Below, in pieces: positions 17,401 to 24,724 of a stretch of DNA of 60,211 nt (its first letter is position 1; the number at the start of each line of letters is the position of its first letter). Below the pieces are notes generated by a model, which was not told where the DNA came from, made no database searches, and was given only the letters and a program-made list of their open reading frames with translations. The DNA comes from Bacteroidota bacterium (GTDB taxonomy: Bacteria > Bacteroidota > Bacteroidia > Bacteroidales > Porphyromonadaceae), in assembly GCA_023388555.1 (NCBI GenBank), contig JAEWGA010000074.1, positions 1 to 60,211 of the forward strand, in the 5' to 3' direction. Made by a program: the position numbers and the translations under genes.

Positions 17401-18181
17401 CATTAAAAGGCTCTACCGTTGTTGGGAAGTTGTGTGTTTCGGCTTTTAAGGAGAGCACTGTTTCCACCTCTTTTACTCCAAAATAAGAAGGCTTCCTGGG
17501 GTCCTCGGGGCTAAAAAACTCAGCCTTAGGCCCCTGGTTAAATGCCACATTATCCTTATATGCCGACACCAAATGCTTCGGGTTCTTTTGCGATGTTTCT
17601 TTAATTAAAGAGAATAACGATTGGGGCTGCTCTTCACCATCAATAATAAAGGTGCCGCCAAATATTTTGTGCCTGCAATGTTCCGAGTTTACTTGAGAAA
17701 AGCCAAAGAGTTCGCTATCTGTTAAGGGGCGGTTTAACTCTTTGGCTACTTGTTTTAAATAGTTGATTTCTTCGAGGCTTAATGCCAATCCCTCTTTGTC
17801 GTTATAGGCTTCTATGTCTTCAATCAGTTCAATAGGTTTTACCTCCATATCAAGGTCAAACACATGGGCATTTAGGCCATCATACTTATGAAGTAGCATC
17901 GGGTCGTATAACGTTTGGGAGTTGGCGGGCTTAAAGAATTCTATTCTGGATATTCCCGAAATCCCCATATTTTGCGTTATTTCAACAGCATTGGTACTCC
18001 AAGGCGTAATCATTTCGGGCCTGGGGCCAATGTAGTTCCCACACAGTTGCTCCTCAGGAACAGCCACAGCTCCATCAAAAAGCCAAGACAAAGCATCTTT
18101 TTCCTCATGCGAGAAGGATGCAAGGTGAGTAACAACATAAACGGTGCCATTGTTGTGTAAAAAGAATGATAGCGAAGCCAT
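14483..18181 (-). CDS. purL: Phosphoribosylformylglycinamidine synthase, large single-chain form
   Basis: A 1232-aa enzyme of purine synthesis that converts FGAR and glutamine to FGAM using ATP. Landmarks: SEHCRHKIF and SLKAETHNFPTTVEPFNGAA in the N-terminal synthetase half, VSIHDHGAGGHLNCLSELV, GKDSLSMT, then a C-terminal glutamine amidotransferase with LIVFCGGFSNSD, nucleophile Cys in LSLGICNGCQLM and HPERAIFPWQ. I place the start at MASLSFFL (18181): an upstream ATG (18259) would add 26 residues but lies at the probable promoter (TATTTTTG, 18257-18264). Confidence 0.95.
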   Translation of the reverse strand: MASLSFFLHNNGTVYVVTHLASFSHEEKDALSWLFDGAVAVPEEQLCGNYIGPRPEMITPWSTNAVEITQNMGISGISRIEFFKPANSQTLYDPMLLHKYDGLNAHVFDLDMEVKPIELIEDIEAYNDKEGLALSLEEINYLKQVAKELNRPLTDSELFGFSQVNSEHCRHKIFGGTFIIDGEEQPQSLFSLIKETSQKNPKHLVSAYKDNVAFNQGPKAEFFSPEDPRKPSYFGVKEVETVLSLKAETHNFPTTVEPFNGAATGAGGEIRDRLAGGCASLPLAGTAVYMTSYPRLDQQQPWETLVSARPWIYQSPQQILTKASNGASDFGNKFGQPLICGSLLTFEHQENEQLWGYDKVIMLAGGVGMAQRRDALKGHGEPGEKVIVMGGDNYRIGMGGGAVSSVNTGEYQNAIELNAVQRSNPEMQKRVANVIRALAEGDSNPVVSIHDHGAGGHLNCLSELVEETGGCIHMDKLPIGDATLSAKEIIGNESQERMGLLMKPADVDYVREIAERERAPFYVVGETTNDMRLTFKAEKGENPLDLQLKHLFGNSPKTVMRDVTRKHTYSDPVLAPNSLANIAQYLRNVLCLEAVGSKDWLTNKVDRSVTGKVAQQQCVGELQLPLADFGAVSLDYRGNNGIATAIGHAPQVALINPAKGSRIAIAEALTNLLGAPLKKGIDAVSLSANWMWPCRNEGEDAALYRAVKACSDFAIKIGVNIPTGKDSLSMTQKYRNGQQVLSPGTVIISAAGEIGNVRKVVTPTIKQATTSGLVHIDLSGDALKLGGSALYQTMGKLGNDAPDILDSDYFVRAYNKVSELVTNGKVLALHDISAGGLLTTVAEMAMPNINGGVMLDFRNCTKEVLPLLFAENPGVVIQVAATEPVLQELAQSGVKAQVIGSPIKSNNLTIYYGDDEVSVPMQQVREWWYTPSARLEPFQVPDAIASERKQNLFKQPVKTVLPTGFTGALAEINANPNRKDKSGIVAAIIRDKGTNGEREMAYALHLAGFDVRDVHMSDLRDGKEDLHDVRLIVFCGGFSNSDVLGSAKGWAAGFLYNEKAKKALENFYNRPDTLSLGICNGCQLMAELGVLYPEHEQKHRMLENCSGKFESEYVSLTIPQNNCVFLDGLENSQIGIWVAHGEGRFHLPYSPDSYCIGARYSYSGYPGNPNGSPDDIAAIYSKNGRHLAMMPHPERAIFPWQCGYYPETDTHHEVTPWMRIFANAFAWCRKTK

Positions 18182-18256
18182 AATAGTTATGTAGCAATAA
18201 ATAAGAATAATTGTACGCCTGTTGGTAACGAAGATATCCCCGTTGTAGGCATAATA

Positions 18257-18264
18257 CAAAAATA
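18257..18264 (-). promoter_or_regulatory. -7 box of the purL-spmAB unit
   Basis: TATTTTTG on the minus strand matches TAnnTTTG, about 76 bases upstream of the chosen purL ATG. Its position argues against the longer purL reading frame. No -33 box is clear. Confidence 0.45.
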
Positions 18265-18571
18265 CATAAATGCTATCGATTCTCTGCCTTAAATTAGGAA
18301 CTACAACAGCATATTATTCATAACCGTGTGAGCTTTTCACAATCCTTTCCTTCCCAATATGGTTTACAGCCCTTTTTATTCTGCTTGAATATGGGACCTC
18401 ACCAACAAAACGTTCCAAACTCCTTCCCAATCGGCAAAAAAACAACCATCCGATGTAAGACAAAAATTCCCCGAAAATAGGGTGTCCTTTGTCCGAAATT
18501 TGGACCGAAATATGACTTACTTTTAGGGCGAAAATGAAGGCGAAAAATGAACGGATTTTAGAGCGAAAATT

Positions 18572-18885
18572 TAGGGTGTTTTTTTGGGGGGATGGGGCGA
18601 AATTTGGAGAGAAAATTAGGGTGGAAATTAGGCGGATTTTTTGGAAAAAATGGAGCGTTTTGGGGGTAAAAGGATGACCGCCCGCAATCCCTTTACTGAA
18701 GCGGGTTTGCGATGGGTGTTAAAAGTTGTGCAAAAATAACTGCGCTTTCTTTTTCAACAAACTGCGCTTTTCGTTACGACAAACTGCGCTTTCTTTTTTG
18801 AAAGACTCCGCAGATACTTTTTTTGCCCCCCTCAAAACACCCCCAAAATTTGCCCCGAAAATCAGGTAAAAAAAACACCCCATTT
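18572..18885. repeat. Imperfect inverted G-rich/C-rich arms
   Basis: The left arm, about 18572-18608 (contains TTAGGGTG, a T-run, GGATGGGGCGAAATTTGG), resembles the reverse complement of about 18837-18885 (contains CCCCAAAATTTGCCCC, an A-run, ACACCCC). Identity is partial, with several small gaps. The arms bracket the 22-bp tandem repeat. It could fold into a large imperfect hairpin or be a remnant of a small mobile repeat. Confidence 0.4.
18738..18803. repeat. Three tandem 22-bp repeats
   Basis: Three head-to-tail units of exactly 22 bases start at 18738, 18760 and 18782. Each opens with AACTGCGCTTT; the second half varies (TCTTTTTCAACA, TCGTTACGACA-like, TCTTTTTTGAAA). Because 22 is not a multiple of three, this is not a coding repeat. 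I have a vague memory of similar short repeats in Porphyromonas genomes but cannot confirm it here. Confidence 0.7.
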
Positions 18886-19187
18886 CCCCACCAAAAAACA
18901 TCTCTTTTTTTACACCCCAATCCCCCCCTAAAATTCCCCTATCCCCCACACTCAAACAGATAGGGAGAACACCCTACAAGCAACCAGAGAGAAAGCGACT
19001 ATAATTTTGTTGCAATAGGCTAAGCTCCGATTGCGATACATATCTTTGCTTACAAGGGGACTCATAAATCATAACTTAGCAACAATAAAAATTCAAGTGC
19101 GCCTTATTTTCCCCAAAGAATGTGCCTATATATAATAGGATAGGTTCCATTCCAATCTTCTCGAATAGTAGTATCACTTAAAATCAC

Positions 19188-19195
19188 TATTTTTG
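19188..19195 (+). promoter_or_regulatory. -7 box of the TPR membrane protein gene
   Basis: TATTTTTG matches TAnnTTTG, about 104 bases upstream of the ATG at 19299. A clear -33 TTTG is not seen. Confidence 0.4.
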
Positions 19196-19298
19196 CAGGC
19201 AAAGTTATTCCAACCACTTTCCTAAGGAGTGTGGTAGGGGTGATAACGCGCAATAAACCAACACAGAAACTCTATAATAAAATCATATCCAACACATT

Positions 19299-19982
19299 AT
19301 GGACAACGAAAAGAAACAAGGCCTTACAACGGAAGAGGAAGTAGGCGTATTTGTATCGAAATCGGAACGTTACATCGAAAACAACAAGAAAACCATTGGG
19401 CTATTACTTTTGGTACTGCTCGTGGTGGTAGGAGGTTTTGTAGCGTACAAATACCTTTATGCAAAACCACGCGAAATAAAAGCTTCGGAAGCTATGTTCC
19501 GAGCAGAGCACTACTTTACTGCCGACTCCTTCAATATAGCATTGTATGGCGATAGCGCTAACACCAAAGGATTCCTGGATATAATTAAGGAATACGGCTC
19601 TACCAAAGCGGGGAACTTAGCCCAGGCTTATGCCGGTATCTCCTTTTTTAAGTTGGGAGACACTACCAAAGCATTGGAACACCTGAAGAAGTACAACGGC
19701 AACGACCAGATGGTATCCCCAGCTATAGATGGACTTATTGGCGACTGTTATGCCGATATGGACCAGCTAGATGAAGCGTTAAAGTACTTTGAGAAAGCTG
19801 CCAAGAATGCCGACAACGAGATACTCTCGCCAATCTACCTGAAAAAGGCCGGGCTTGCTTATGAAGCCAAAGGCGACACTGCCGCTGCAATTGCAAGCTA
19901 CCAGAAGATTAAAGATAAGTACCTAAACTCCCAGGAAGCTGCAACTATCGACAAATATATCCAACGGATACGACTAAAATAA
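19299..19982 (+). CDS. Membrane-anchored tetratricopeptide repeat protein
   Basis: A 227-aa protein with a cytoplasmic N-terminus of about 33 residues, one membrane span (about 35-52, IGLLLLVLLVVVGGFVAY), and an outside TPR domain. At least three TPR-like units are visible (QAYAGISFFKLGDTTKALEH; GDCYADMDQLDEALKYFEKA; KAGLAYEAKGDTAAAIASYQ). The layout resembles YfgM-type envelope chaperone-associated proteins, though the family assignment is loose. It ends with a rho-independent terminator 28 bases downstream and is a stand-alone unit. Confidence 0.85.
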   Translation: MDNEKKQGLTTEEEVGVFVSKSERYIENNKKTIGLLLLVLLVVVGGFVAYKYLYAKPREIKASEAMFRAEHYFTADSFNIALYGDSANTKGFLDIIKEYGSTKAGNLAQAYAGISFFKLGDTTKALEHLKKYNGNDQMVSPAIDGLIGDCYADMDQLDEALKYFEKAAKNADNEILSPIYLKKAGLAYEAKGDTAAAIASYQKIKDKYLNSQEAATIDKYIQRIRLK

Positions 19983-20010
19983 ACTGCTTACTCCACACAG
20001 TAAGAATTAG
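19981..20010. repeat. Left copy of a 30-bp imperfect direct repeat
   Basis: The 30 bases starting AAACTGCTTACTCCACACAG differ at four positions from 21738-21767. A second shared word, ACCGCTTAAT, follows at 20051-20060 and at 21774-21783. The left copy overlaps the last two bases of the TPR gene's stop codon. The pair flanks the HTH-rhuM segment. Confidence 0.65.
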
Positions 20011-20042
20011 AGGGGACTTGCAATAAGTTCCCTCTTCTTTTA
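20010..20042 (+). terminator. Rho-independent terminator of the TPR gene
   Basis: A 10-bp stem (GAGGGGACTT with AAGTTCCCTC, one G-U pair) closes a 5-base loop at 20010-20034 and is followed by TTCTTTT. Confidence 0.85.
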
Positions 20043-20179
20043 TACAAACCACCGCTTAATTTATACCCCATTTATCCCCCAAAATCAAGAGCTGATAAAT
20101 TGTAGCTGGAAAGCTATTCTGTGCTCCATTTTATTACACATTGCCTTATATAACCGATGTGTAACTGAGCCTTTTTCCG

Positions 20180-20187
20180 TATATTTG
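20180..20187 (+). promoter_or_regulatory. -7 box of the HTH-rhuM unit
   Basis: TATATTTG matches TAnnTTTG and lies 26 bases before the start of the decayed HTH gene, so the unit may still be transcribed. Confidence 0.4.
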
Positions 20188-20212
20188 AGAAATAAGGCAA
20201 TCCCCCAAACAA

Positions 20213-20471
20213 ATGGACGTAACAAAAAAAATAAACCCAATTAAAGAGGTGCTCGTTAAGAAGAAACGGACCTACAAATGGCTGGCCGAACAATTAAGGA
20301 GGGGGCTGGCAGCGATGCCCAAATGGTGTAGTAACACGTTGCTGCCAGGGATTGGCTGCTTTGCTTCCGATAGCCAATATGCTGAAAGTAGAAGTAAAGA
20401 AGTTACTAAACTCCACTTTGGCAGCTGAAGTGCAAATGGCAAAAGTTGTAAAGAACAGAAATACGGATTGA
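20213..20471 (+). pseudogene. Frameshifted small XRE-type HTH gene
   Basis: The first frame encodes INPIKEVLVKKKRTYKWLAE and then WCSNT, matching the intact HTH gene at 49887 (INRIKIVLVEKQRTSKWLAE, WCSNK) with identical spacing. After WCSNT the matching continuation is in another frame: LLPIANMLKVEVKKLL, equivalent to LVEIARILDIEIRELL in the intact copy, ending at TGA 20469-20471. A one-base insertion near 20350 explains the shift; residues between the two conserved blocks have also diverged. In Bacteroidetes, HTH genes of this type often head type I restriction loci. Its stop lies 3 bases before the rhuM start. Confidence 0.7.
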
Positions 20472-20474
20472 TTT

Positions 20475-21602
20475 ATGAATAAGAACGAGCTTTCAAAGAA
20501 GAAACGCGGAATAGGCGTCCTGAAAAACGACAAGGAATTGGAGAACGGAACACTTAACTTTACAGACGAGGGAGGTAGCGGCATGAGCGAAGAAATGAAT
20601 AGAGGAAGTATCATTTTGTATCGGACGCAGGACGGGCAGTCGAAGATAGAAGTCACGCTGTTAAATGACACTGTGTGGCTTACAGCCGACCAAATGGCGG
20701 AGCTGTTCCAACGCAATAAATCCACCATTTCACGACACATAAGGAACATATTTGAAGAAGGAGAGCTCAACGCAGATATGGTTGTTGCATTTTTTGCAAC
20801 AACCACGCAGCATGGTGCCATTAAGGGGAAAATGCAAACCCATCAGACGGCTTTCTATAACCTCGACATGATAATCAGTGTAGGTTATCGTGTCAATTCC
20901 CACCGAGGCGTACAGTTCCGCATCTGGGCAACACAGGTGCTACGTGAATACCTGATAAAAGGATTTGCAATGAACGATGAACTGTTGAAGCGTGCCGGTG
21001 GCGGCAATTACTTTGACGAATTACTTGCCCGCATACGTGACATACGATCTTCGGAAAAAGTATTTTACCGAAAAGTGTTGGAAATATATGCGCTTAGTAT
21101 AGACTATGACCCACGGGCAGAGGCAACACAGCAGTTCTTCAAAACCATACAAAACAAGATGCACTTCTCGGCTCACGGGCATACGGCTGCTGAAATAATT
21201 TATGAACGTGCCGATGCCCAGAAAGATTTTATGGGCTTGACATCATGGATAGGCGCATTGCCCAAACGTACCGACGCAGAAGTGGCAAAAAACTATCTTT
21301 CCCCAGATGAACTGGATACGCTAAACCGCATTGTAGGACTGTATCTTGACTTTGCAGAGTTACAAGCAACATCGCACCAGCCTATGTATATGAAAGATTG
21401 GATTCAAAAGCTGGACGATTTCCTGAAACTTTCAGGGAAAGAACTACTTAGCCATGCAGGCAAAATATCGGCAGAAATAGCCAAACAAAAAGCCGACATG
21501 GAATACGACAAGTTCAAAGGAAGGACAGCCAACGAGCTTACCCCGGTGGAAATACATTTCTTAGAGAACTTCGAGAAAGAACAGAAAAAACTGAAGCAAT
21601 AG
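20475..21602 (+). CDS. RhuM family protein
   Basis: A 375-aa cytoplasmic protein. Residues about 45-110 form the conserved RhuM N-terminal region (IEVTLLNDTVWLTADQMAEL then FQRNKSTISRHIRNIFEEGE, a DNA-binding-like helix pair), followed by NLDMIISVGYRVNSHRGVQF and FRIWATQVLREYLIKGF, hallmarks of the family. RhuM genes often sit between the modification and specificity genes of Bacteroidetes type I restriction systems; here neither hsdM, hsdS nor hsdR is present. A second start at MSEEMNRG (20583) matches the usual N-terminus better than the first ATG. Function unknown. Confidence 0.85.
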   Translation: MNKNELSKKKRGIGVLKNDKELENGTLNFTDEGGSGMSEEMNRGSIILYRTQDGQSKIEVTLLNDTVWLTADQMAELFQRNKSTISRHIRNIFEEGELNADMVVAFFATTTQHGAIKGKMQTHQTAFYNLDMIISVGYRVNSHRGVQFRIWATQVLREYLIKGFAMNDELLKRAGGGNYFDELLARIRDIRSSEKVFYRKVLEIYALSIDYDPRAEATQQFFKTIQNKMHFSAHGHTAAEIIYERADAQKDFMGLTSWIGALPKRTDAEVAKNYLSPDELDTLNRIVGLYLDFAELQATSHQPMYMKDWIQKLDDFLKLSGKELLSHAGKISAEIAKQKADMEYDKFKGRTANELTPVEIHFLENFEKEQKKLKQ

Positions 21603-21737
21603 AAAAATATACAACATCAACAACCGGAAGTAACCTAACTGGTGGGGGAAAGCATAGGGGCTGCTTTCGGTCGGCGGTATTATTACACGAAGTGGAGGGG
21701 ATTGGCAGTAGTGCACTAAGAAAACAGAGTCCAGAGC

Positions 21738-21767
21738 AAACGGCTTATTCCACACGGTAAAAATTAG
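21738..21767. repeat. Right copy of the 30-bp imperfect direct repeat
   Basis: Begins AAACGGCTTATTCCACACGG; partner of 19981-20010 (26 of 30 bases identical). The shared word ACCGCTTAAT follows at 21774-21783. The terminator between the two shared words in the left copy is missing here. Confidence 0.65.
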
Positions 21768-21787
21768 CAACCTACCGCTTAATAAAG

Positions 21788-21795
21788 TATTTTTG
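21788..21795 (+). promoter_or_regulatory. -7 box upstream of the outer-membrane protein gene
   Basis: TATTTTTG matches TAnnTTTG, about 146 bases before the ATG at 21941. A second near-match, CATCTTTG, lies at about 21842-21849. Confidence 0.35.
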
Positions 21796-21940
21796 TTAGT
21801 CCATTTAGGGGGGTAGATTTTGAGAAACAACCGAAAAATAGCATCTTTGCAGAGATAATATTGCAGAATCGCGACCAAGGCACCGAGAAAAACAACTCCT
21901 GCCACGTGGTTAAACGATGATGTGTGTTTAGAAAAGAAAT

Positions 21941-23239
21941 ATGGTACGACATATACGAACAGCAGCACTGTACGGGTTAGGAGTGCTTTTATTCCAATTA
22001 GGCTCAGGCGGGCTAACCATTAAAGCACAAGACCTCCAGGCCTCCCCTATTTCCAGGTATGGCTTAGGGGTTTTAAGCAACGCTTCGCCCACCGCTTACA
22101 GGGGAATGGGTGGTGTAGGAATAGCACTGGCCGACCCCAAGCACCCCAACTTCCTGAACCCAGCCGCTTATGCAGCTACGGACTCCCTATCCTTTTTAAT
22201 GGACATTGCTGGAAGTGTTAATTGGGGGCGTTACAGTGACTCCCAAACGCACAAAAACACTTTCCTTGGCGGGCTGGATTATGTAGCATTACAGTTCCCG
22301 CTATGGCGAGATAAGGTAGCCCTTAGTGCGGGCATTATACCCTTTAGCACAGCAGGGTATAACTCCCAAAGAACAGTCGCGTTAAAAGACGACACTTTTA
22401 CTACAATACAACAATTTAGTGGTACAGGCTCTTTGCAAACCGTTTACGCGGGCATTGGCACCAAAATATATGGTGGTTTAACATTAGGTGTTAACCTTTC
22501 CTACCTGTTTGGCAAAATAACCCATAGCGTAACCAACAGCCCCAACACCTCGGTAGGGACAACAGAACGAACAGTTTCGGCACTCCGGGTTAATAACCTG
22601 CTATTGGATTTGGGGACACAATACAAGTTTACTGTAAAGAAGAACCAAGTGGTAACCGTTGGTGCAGTATTCTCGCCCAGCCTTAAACTTACCCCCAAGC
22701 AAACAATAAGTACCGAACGCAATTATGGAACGGTATCTCAGCCCGAGATAACGAGCGAAAGAACGCAACTGGCGCTTAAGTCGCCCATGCAAATAGGTGG
22801 AGGCGTTTCGTGGGAAGGGTACAATAAACTTTTGGTCTCGGCCGACGTCAAAGTAAAAAGGTGGGAAGAAACATACAACCCCTTTAAACCAGATAATGTA
22901 ACACTGCATACATCTTACCTGACGGCATTGGGTATACAGTACCGTAACGACCCCTACTCCCGTGATTATGCCGATAAAATATATTACAGGGGAGGTCTTA
23001 ATTACAATACGGGCTACCTATCGGTAGGGTCATTAGGGCGTGTGGACAGGGTAGGACTATCTTTAGGGTTAGGGCTACCTGTTACCGCTATCGACGACCG
23101 AACCTCGTACATAGACTTAGCCTTAGAATACAGCAAAGCATATGCACCCAAAAGCAAACTACTAAACGAAGACTATTTGCGTTTAACCGTGAGTTTGAAC
23201 TTTAACGAAACATGGTTCCGCAAACTGTTGATATACTAA
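21941..23239 (+). CDS. Putative FadL-like outer-membrane beta-barrel protein
   Basis: A 432-aa exported protein. The N-terminus has a signal peptide (about 1-29, ending LTIKAQ). The mature start SPISRYGLGVLSNASPTAYRGMGGVGIAL resembles the plug region of FadL-type transporters of Bacteroidetes, and the rest alternates short hydrophobic/aromatic strands, as in a beta-barrel. The last strand ends in FRKLLIY with aromatic terminal residues, typical for outer-membrane insertion. Ligand unknown. A small hairpin (CCCTGC/GCAGGG) lies in the 58-base gap before the next gene. Confidence 0.75.
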   Translation: MVRHIRTAALYGLGVLLFQLGSGGLTIKAQDLQASPISRYGLGVLSNASPTAYRGMGGVGIALADPKHPNFLNPAAYAATDSLSFLMDIAGSVNWGRYSDSQTHKNTFLGGLDYVALQFPLWRDKVALSAGIIPFSTAGYNSQRTVALKDDTFTTIQQFSGTGSLQTVYAGIGTKIYGGLTLGVNLSYLFGKITHSVTNSPNTSVGTTERTVSALRVNNLLLDLGTQYKFTVKKNQVVTVGAVFSPSLKLTPKQTISTERNYGTVSQPEITSERTQLALKSPMQIGGGVSWEGYNKLLVSADVKVKRWEETYNPFKPDNVTLHTSYLTALGIQYRNDPYSRDYADKIYYRGGLNYNTGYLSVGSLGRVDRVGLSLGLGLPVTAIDDRTSYIDLALEYSKAYAPKSKLLNEDYLRLTVSLNFNETWFRKLLIY

Positions 23240-23297
23240 CTCCCTGCCACCTTTTGCAGGGAACATATTCTGCAACTAAAAGAAAAAAAATAGAAAC

Positions 23298-24665
23298 ATG
23301 AAAAGATACTCTTTATTAGCTGGTATACTCTTCTTGGGATTGCCCACCTTGGCCTTTGCCCAAGATAATGCAACCTCTCCTTACGGCACGGGGAAAGACT
23401 CCATTGAGTGCCTCCGGAATATAACATTTATGAAAACGTATGCTCGTAGCAACAACTTTCAGGATGCCTATACCTTTTGGGAAAAGGCTTACAAGGGTTG
23501 CCCCAGCTCCACAAAAGATATTTATATATTAGGAGCCAAAATATTAGGCTGGAAAATAGAAAACGAAAAAGATGAAGCCCAAAAGAAAAGTCTGCTGGAC
23601 GAATTAATGGGCATGTACGATAGCCGAATCCAGTACTTTGGTGATGACCCCAAAACAGGGAAAGACTATATTTTAGGCTCCAAAGCGAACGACTATATTC
23701 GCTTTATGGGAGCAAAAGCCGACTTTAGTATGGTGTACGATTGGCTCAAGGATATTGTAGCCGAGAAAAAAGAGAGTGCCGATGCTTTAGCACTATCCTT
23801 ATACACCTACTCATCCATGATGAAGATGGCCAAGGACGATAGCCATAAAGAAAAGTACATTAGCGACTACATGACCATTAGCGGCTATTTCGACAAAAAC
23901 ATACAAGCCGCTAACGAAAGTGGGAATTCGGACAGGGCTGGCATACTCCAAAACTATAAAACAGGGATAGATACCCAGTTTGCAGCAAGCGGAGCCGCAA
24001 GTTGTGATATGCTGGAAAAAATTTACGCTGGAAAAGTTGACGAGAACAAGGGCGACAAAGCCTATCTTGAAACCGTAGTAGGACTACTCCAAAAACTAAA
24101 ATGCCAAGAAAACCCAGTGTATTTTAAAGCTGCCGAATACCTTTACGCATTATCCCCCAGTGCAAATGCAGCAATAGGTATAGCCCGCCAAGCAATGTCC
24201 AAGAAACAGTACGACAGGGCAACCAAGTTTTATGAAGAGGCTATAAAACTAAGTACCGACAGCCAAGAGAAGTCCGAAGCGTACTACAACATGGCAGTAA
24301 TGGCATACCAACAACGCCAATACGCCAAGGCTCGCGGCTATTGTAACCAAGCTATGCAGGAACGCTCGGGCTTTGGAGCCCCCATGTTGCTTATTGCACA
24401 AATGTATGCAGCAACAGCCCCCTCTATTTACCCGGACGATCCCGTTTTGTCCCGCATAGTATACTGTTTGGTTGTAGACAAATGCCAACAAGCTAAAGCT
24501 ATGGACAGCTCTATTGCCGATGAGGCTAACAAACTTATAGGCACCTACAGCCGCCACTACCCCGCGAAGGAAGATGTATTTATGCACCCCAAACTAACAG
24601 AAGGTGCAAGCTTCACCATTGGTGGCTGGATTGGAGAAACAACTACAGTACGTTGCTCTAACTAA
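23298..24665 (+). CDS. Exported tetratricopeptide repeat protein
   Basis: A 455-aa protein with a cleavable signal peptide (about 1-21, LAGILFLGLPTLAFAQ). TPR-like helical pairs are seen at about 35-60 (ARSNNFQDAYTFWEKAYKGC) and near 300-345 (AMSKKQYDRATKFYEEAIKL; AYYNMAVMAYQQRQYAKARG). The middle is helical with few known motifs. It lies between a predicted outer-membrane protein and lptC, so a periplasmic scaffold role in envelope assembly is plausible but unproven. Similar exported TPR proteins occur in Porphyromonas. Confidence 0.8.
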   Translation: MKRYSLLAGILFLGLPTLAFAQDNATSPYGTGKDSIECLRNITFMKTYARSNNFQDAYTFWEKAYKGCPSSTKDIYILGAKILGWKIENEKDEAQKKSLLDELMGMYDSRIQYFGDDPKTGKDYILGSKANDYIRFMGAKADFSMVYDWLKDIVAEKKESADALALSLYTYSSMMKMAKDDSHKEKYISDYMTISGYFDKNIQAANESGNSDRAGILQNYKTGIDTQFAASGAASCDMLEKIYAGKVDENKGDKAYLETVVGLLQKLKCQENPVYFKAAEYLYALSPSANAAIGIARQAMSKKQYDRATKFYEEAIKLSTDSQEKSEAYYNMAVMAYQQRQYAKARGYCNQAMQERSGFGAPMLLIAQMYAATAPSIYPDDPVLSRIVYCLVVDKCQQAKAMDSSIADEANKLIGTYSRHYPAKEDVFMHPKLTEGASFTIGGWIGETTTVRCSN

Positions 24666-24724
24666 TGAAATAAACCTTTTGGGAACTTGTTAGGAAGAAA
24701 CATCTTTCTGCAGCGCCCTACCTA

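Larger units (their letters stand above)
18265..19187. other. Long non-coding, strand-skewed intergenic region
   Basis: Over 900 bases between divergent genes with no credible reading frame. From about 18470 to 18672 the plus strand is very G/A/T-rich with recurring GCGAAAATT and TTAGGGTG-like words; from about 18790 to 18955 it is very C/A-rich. The two halves are roughly inverted (see the repeat entries). A 78-codon frame on the minus strand (18719-18955) follows the repeats and is not credible as a protein. The last 200 bases before 19188 look ordinary. Confidence 0.6.
21603..21937. other. Intergenic region carrying the right repeat copy
   Basis: About 335 bases with no frame that I recognise. 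It holds the second 30-bp direct repeat, a -7 box, and further AT-rich sequence before the next gene. The first 130 bases may be the degraded end of the inserted segment. Confidence 0.45.

Noticed and set aside
18719..18955. A 78-codon minus-strand frame in the repeat region
   Set aside because: Its sequence is simply the translation of the 22-bp repeats and C-rich block; composition is biased and the period is not a multiple of three.
23240..23297. Short hairpin between the outer-membrane protein and TPR genes as a terminator
   Set aside because: A perfect 6-bp stem (CCCTGC/GCAGGG) exists but has no T-run; too weak to call.
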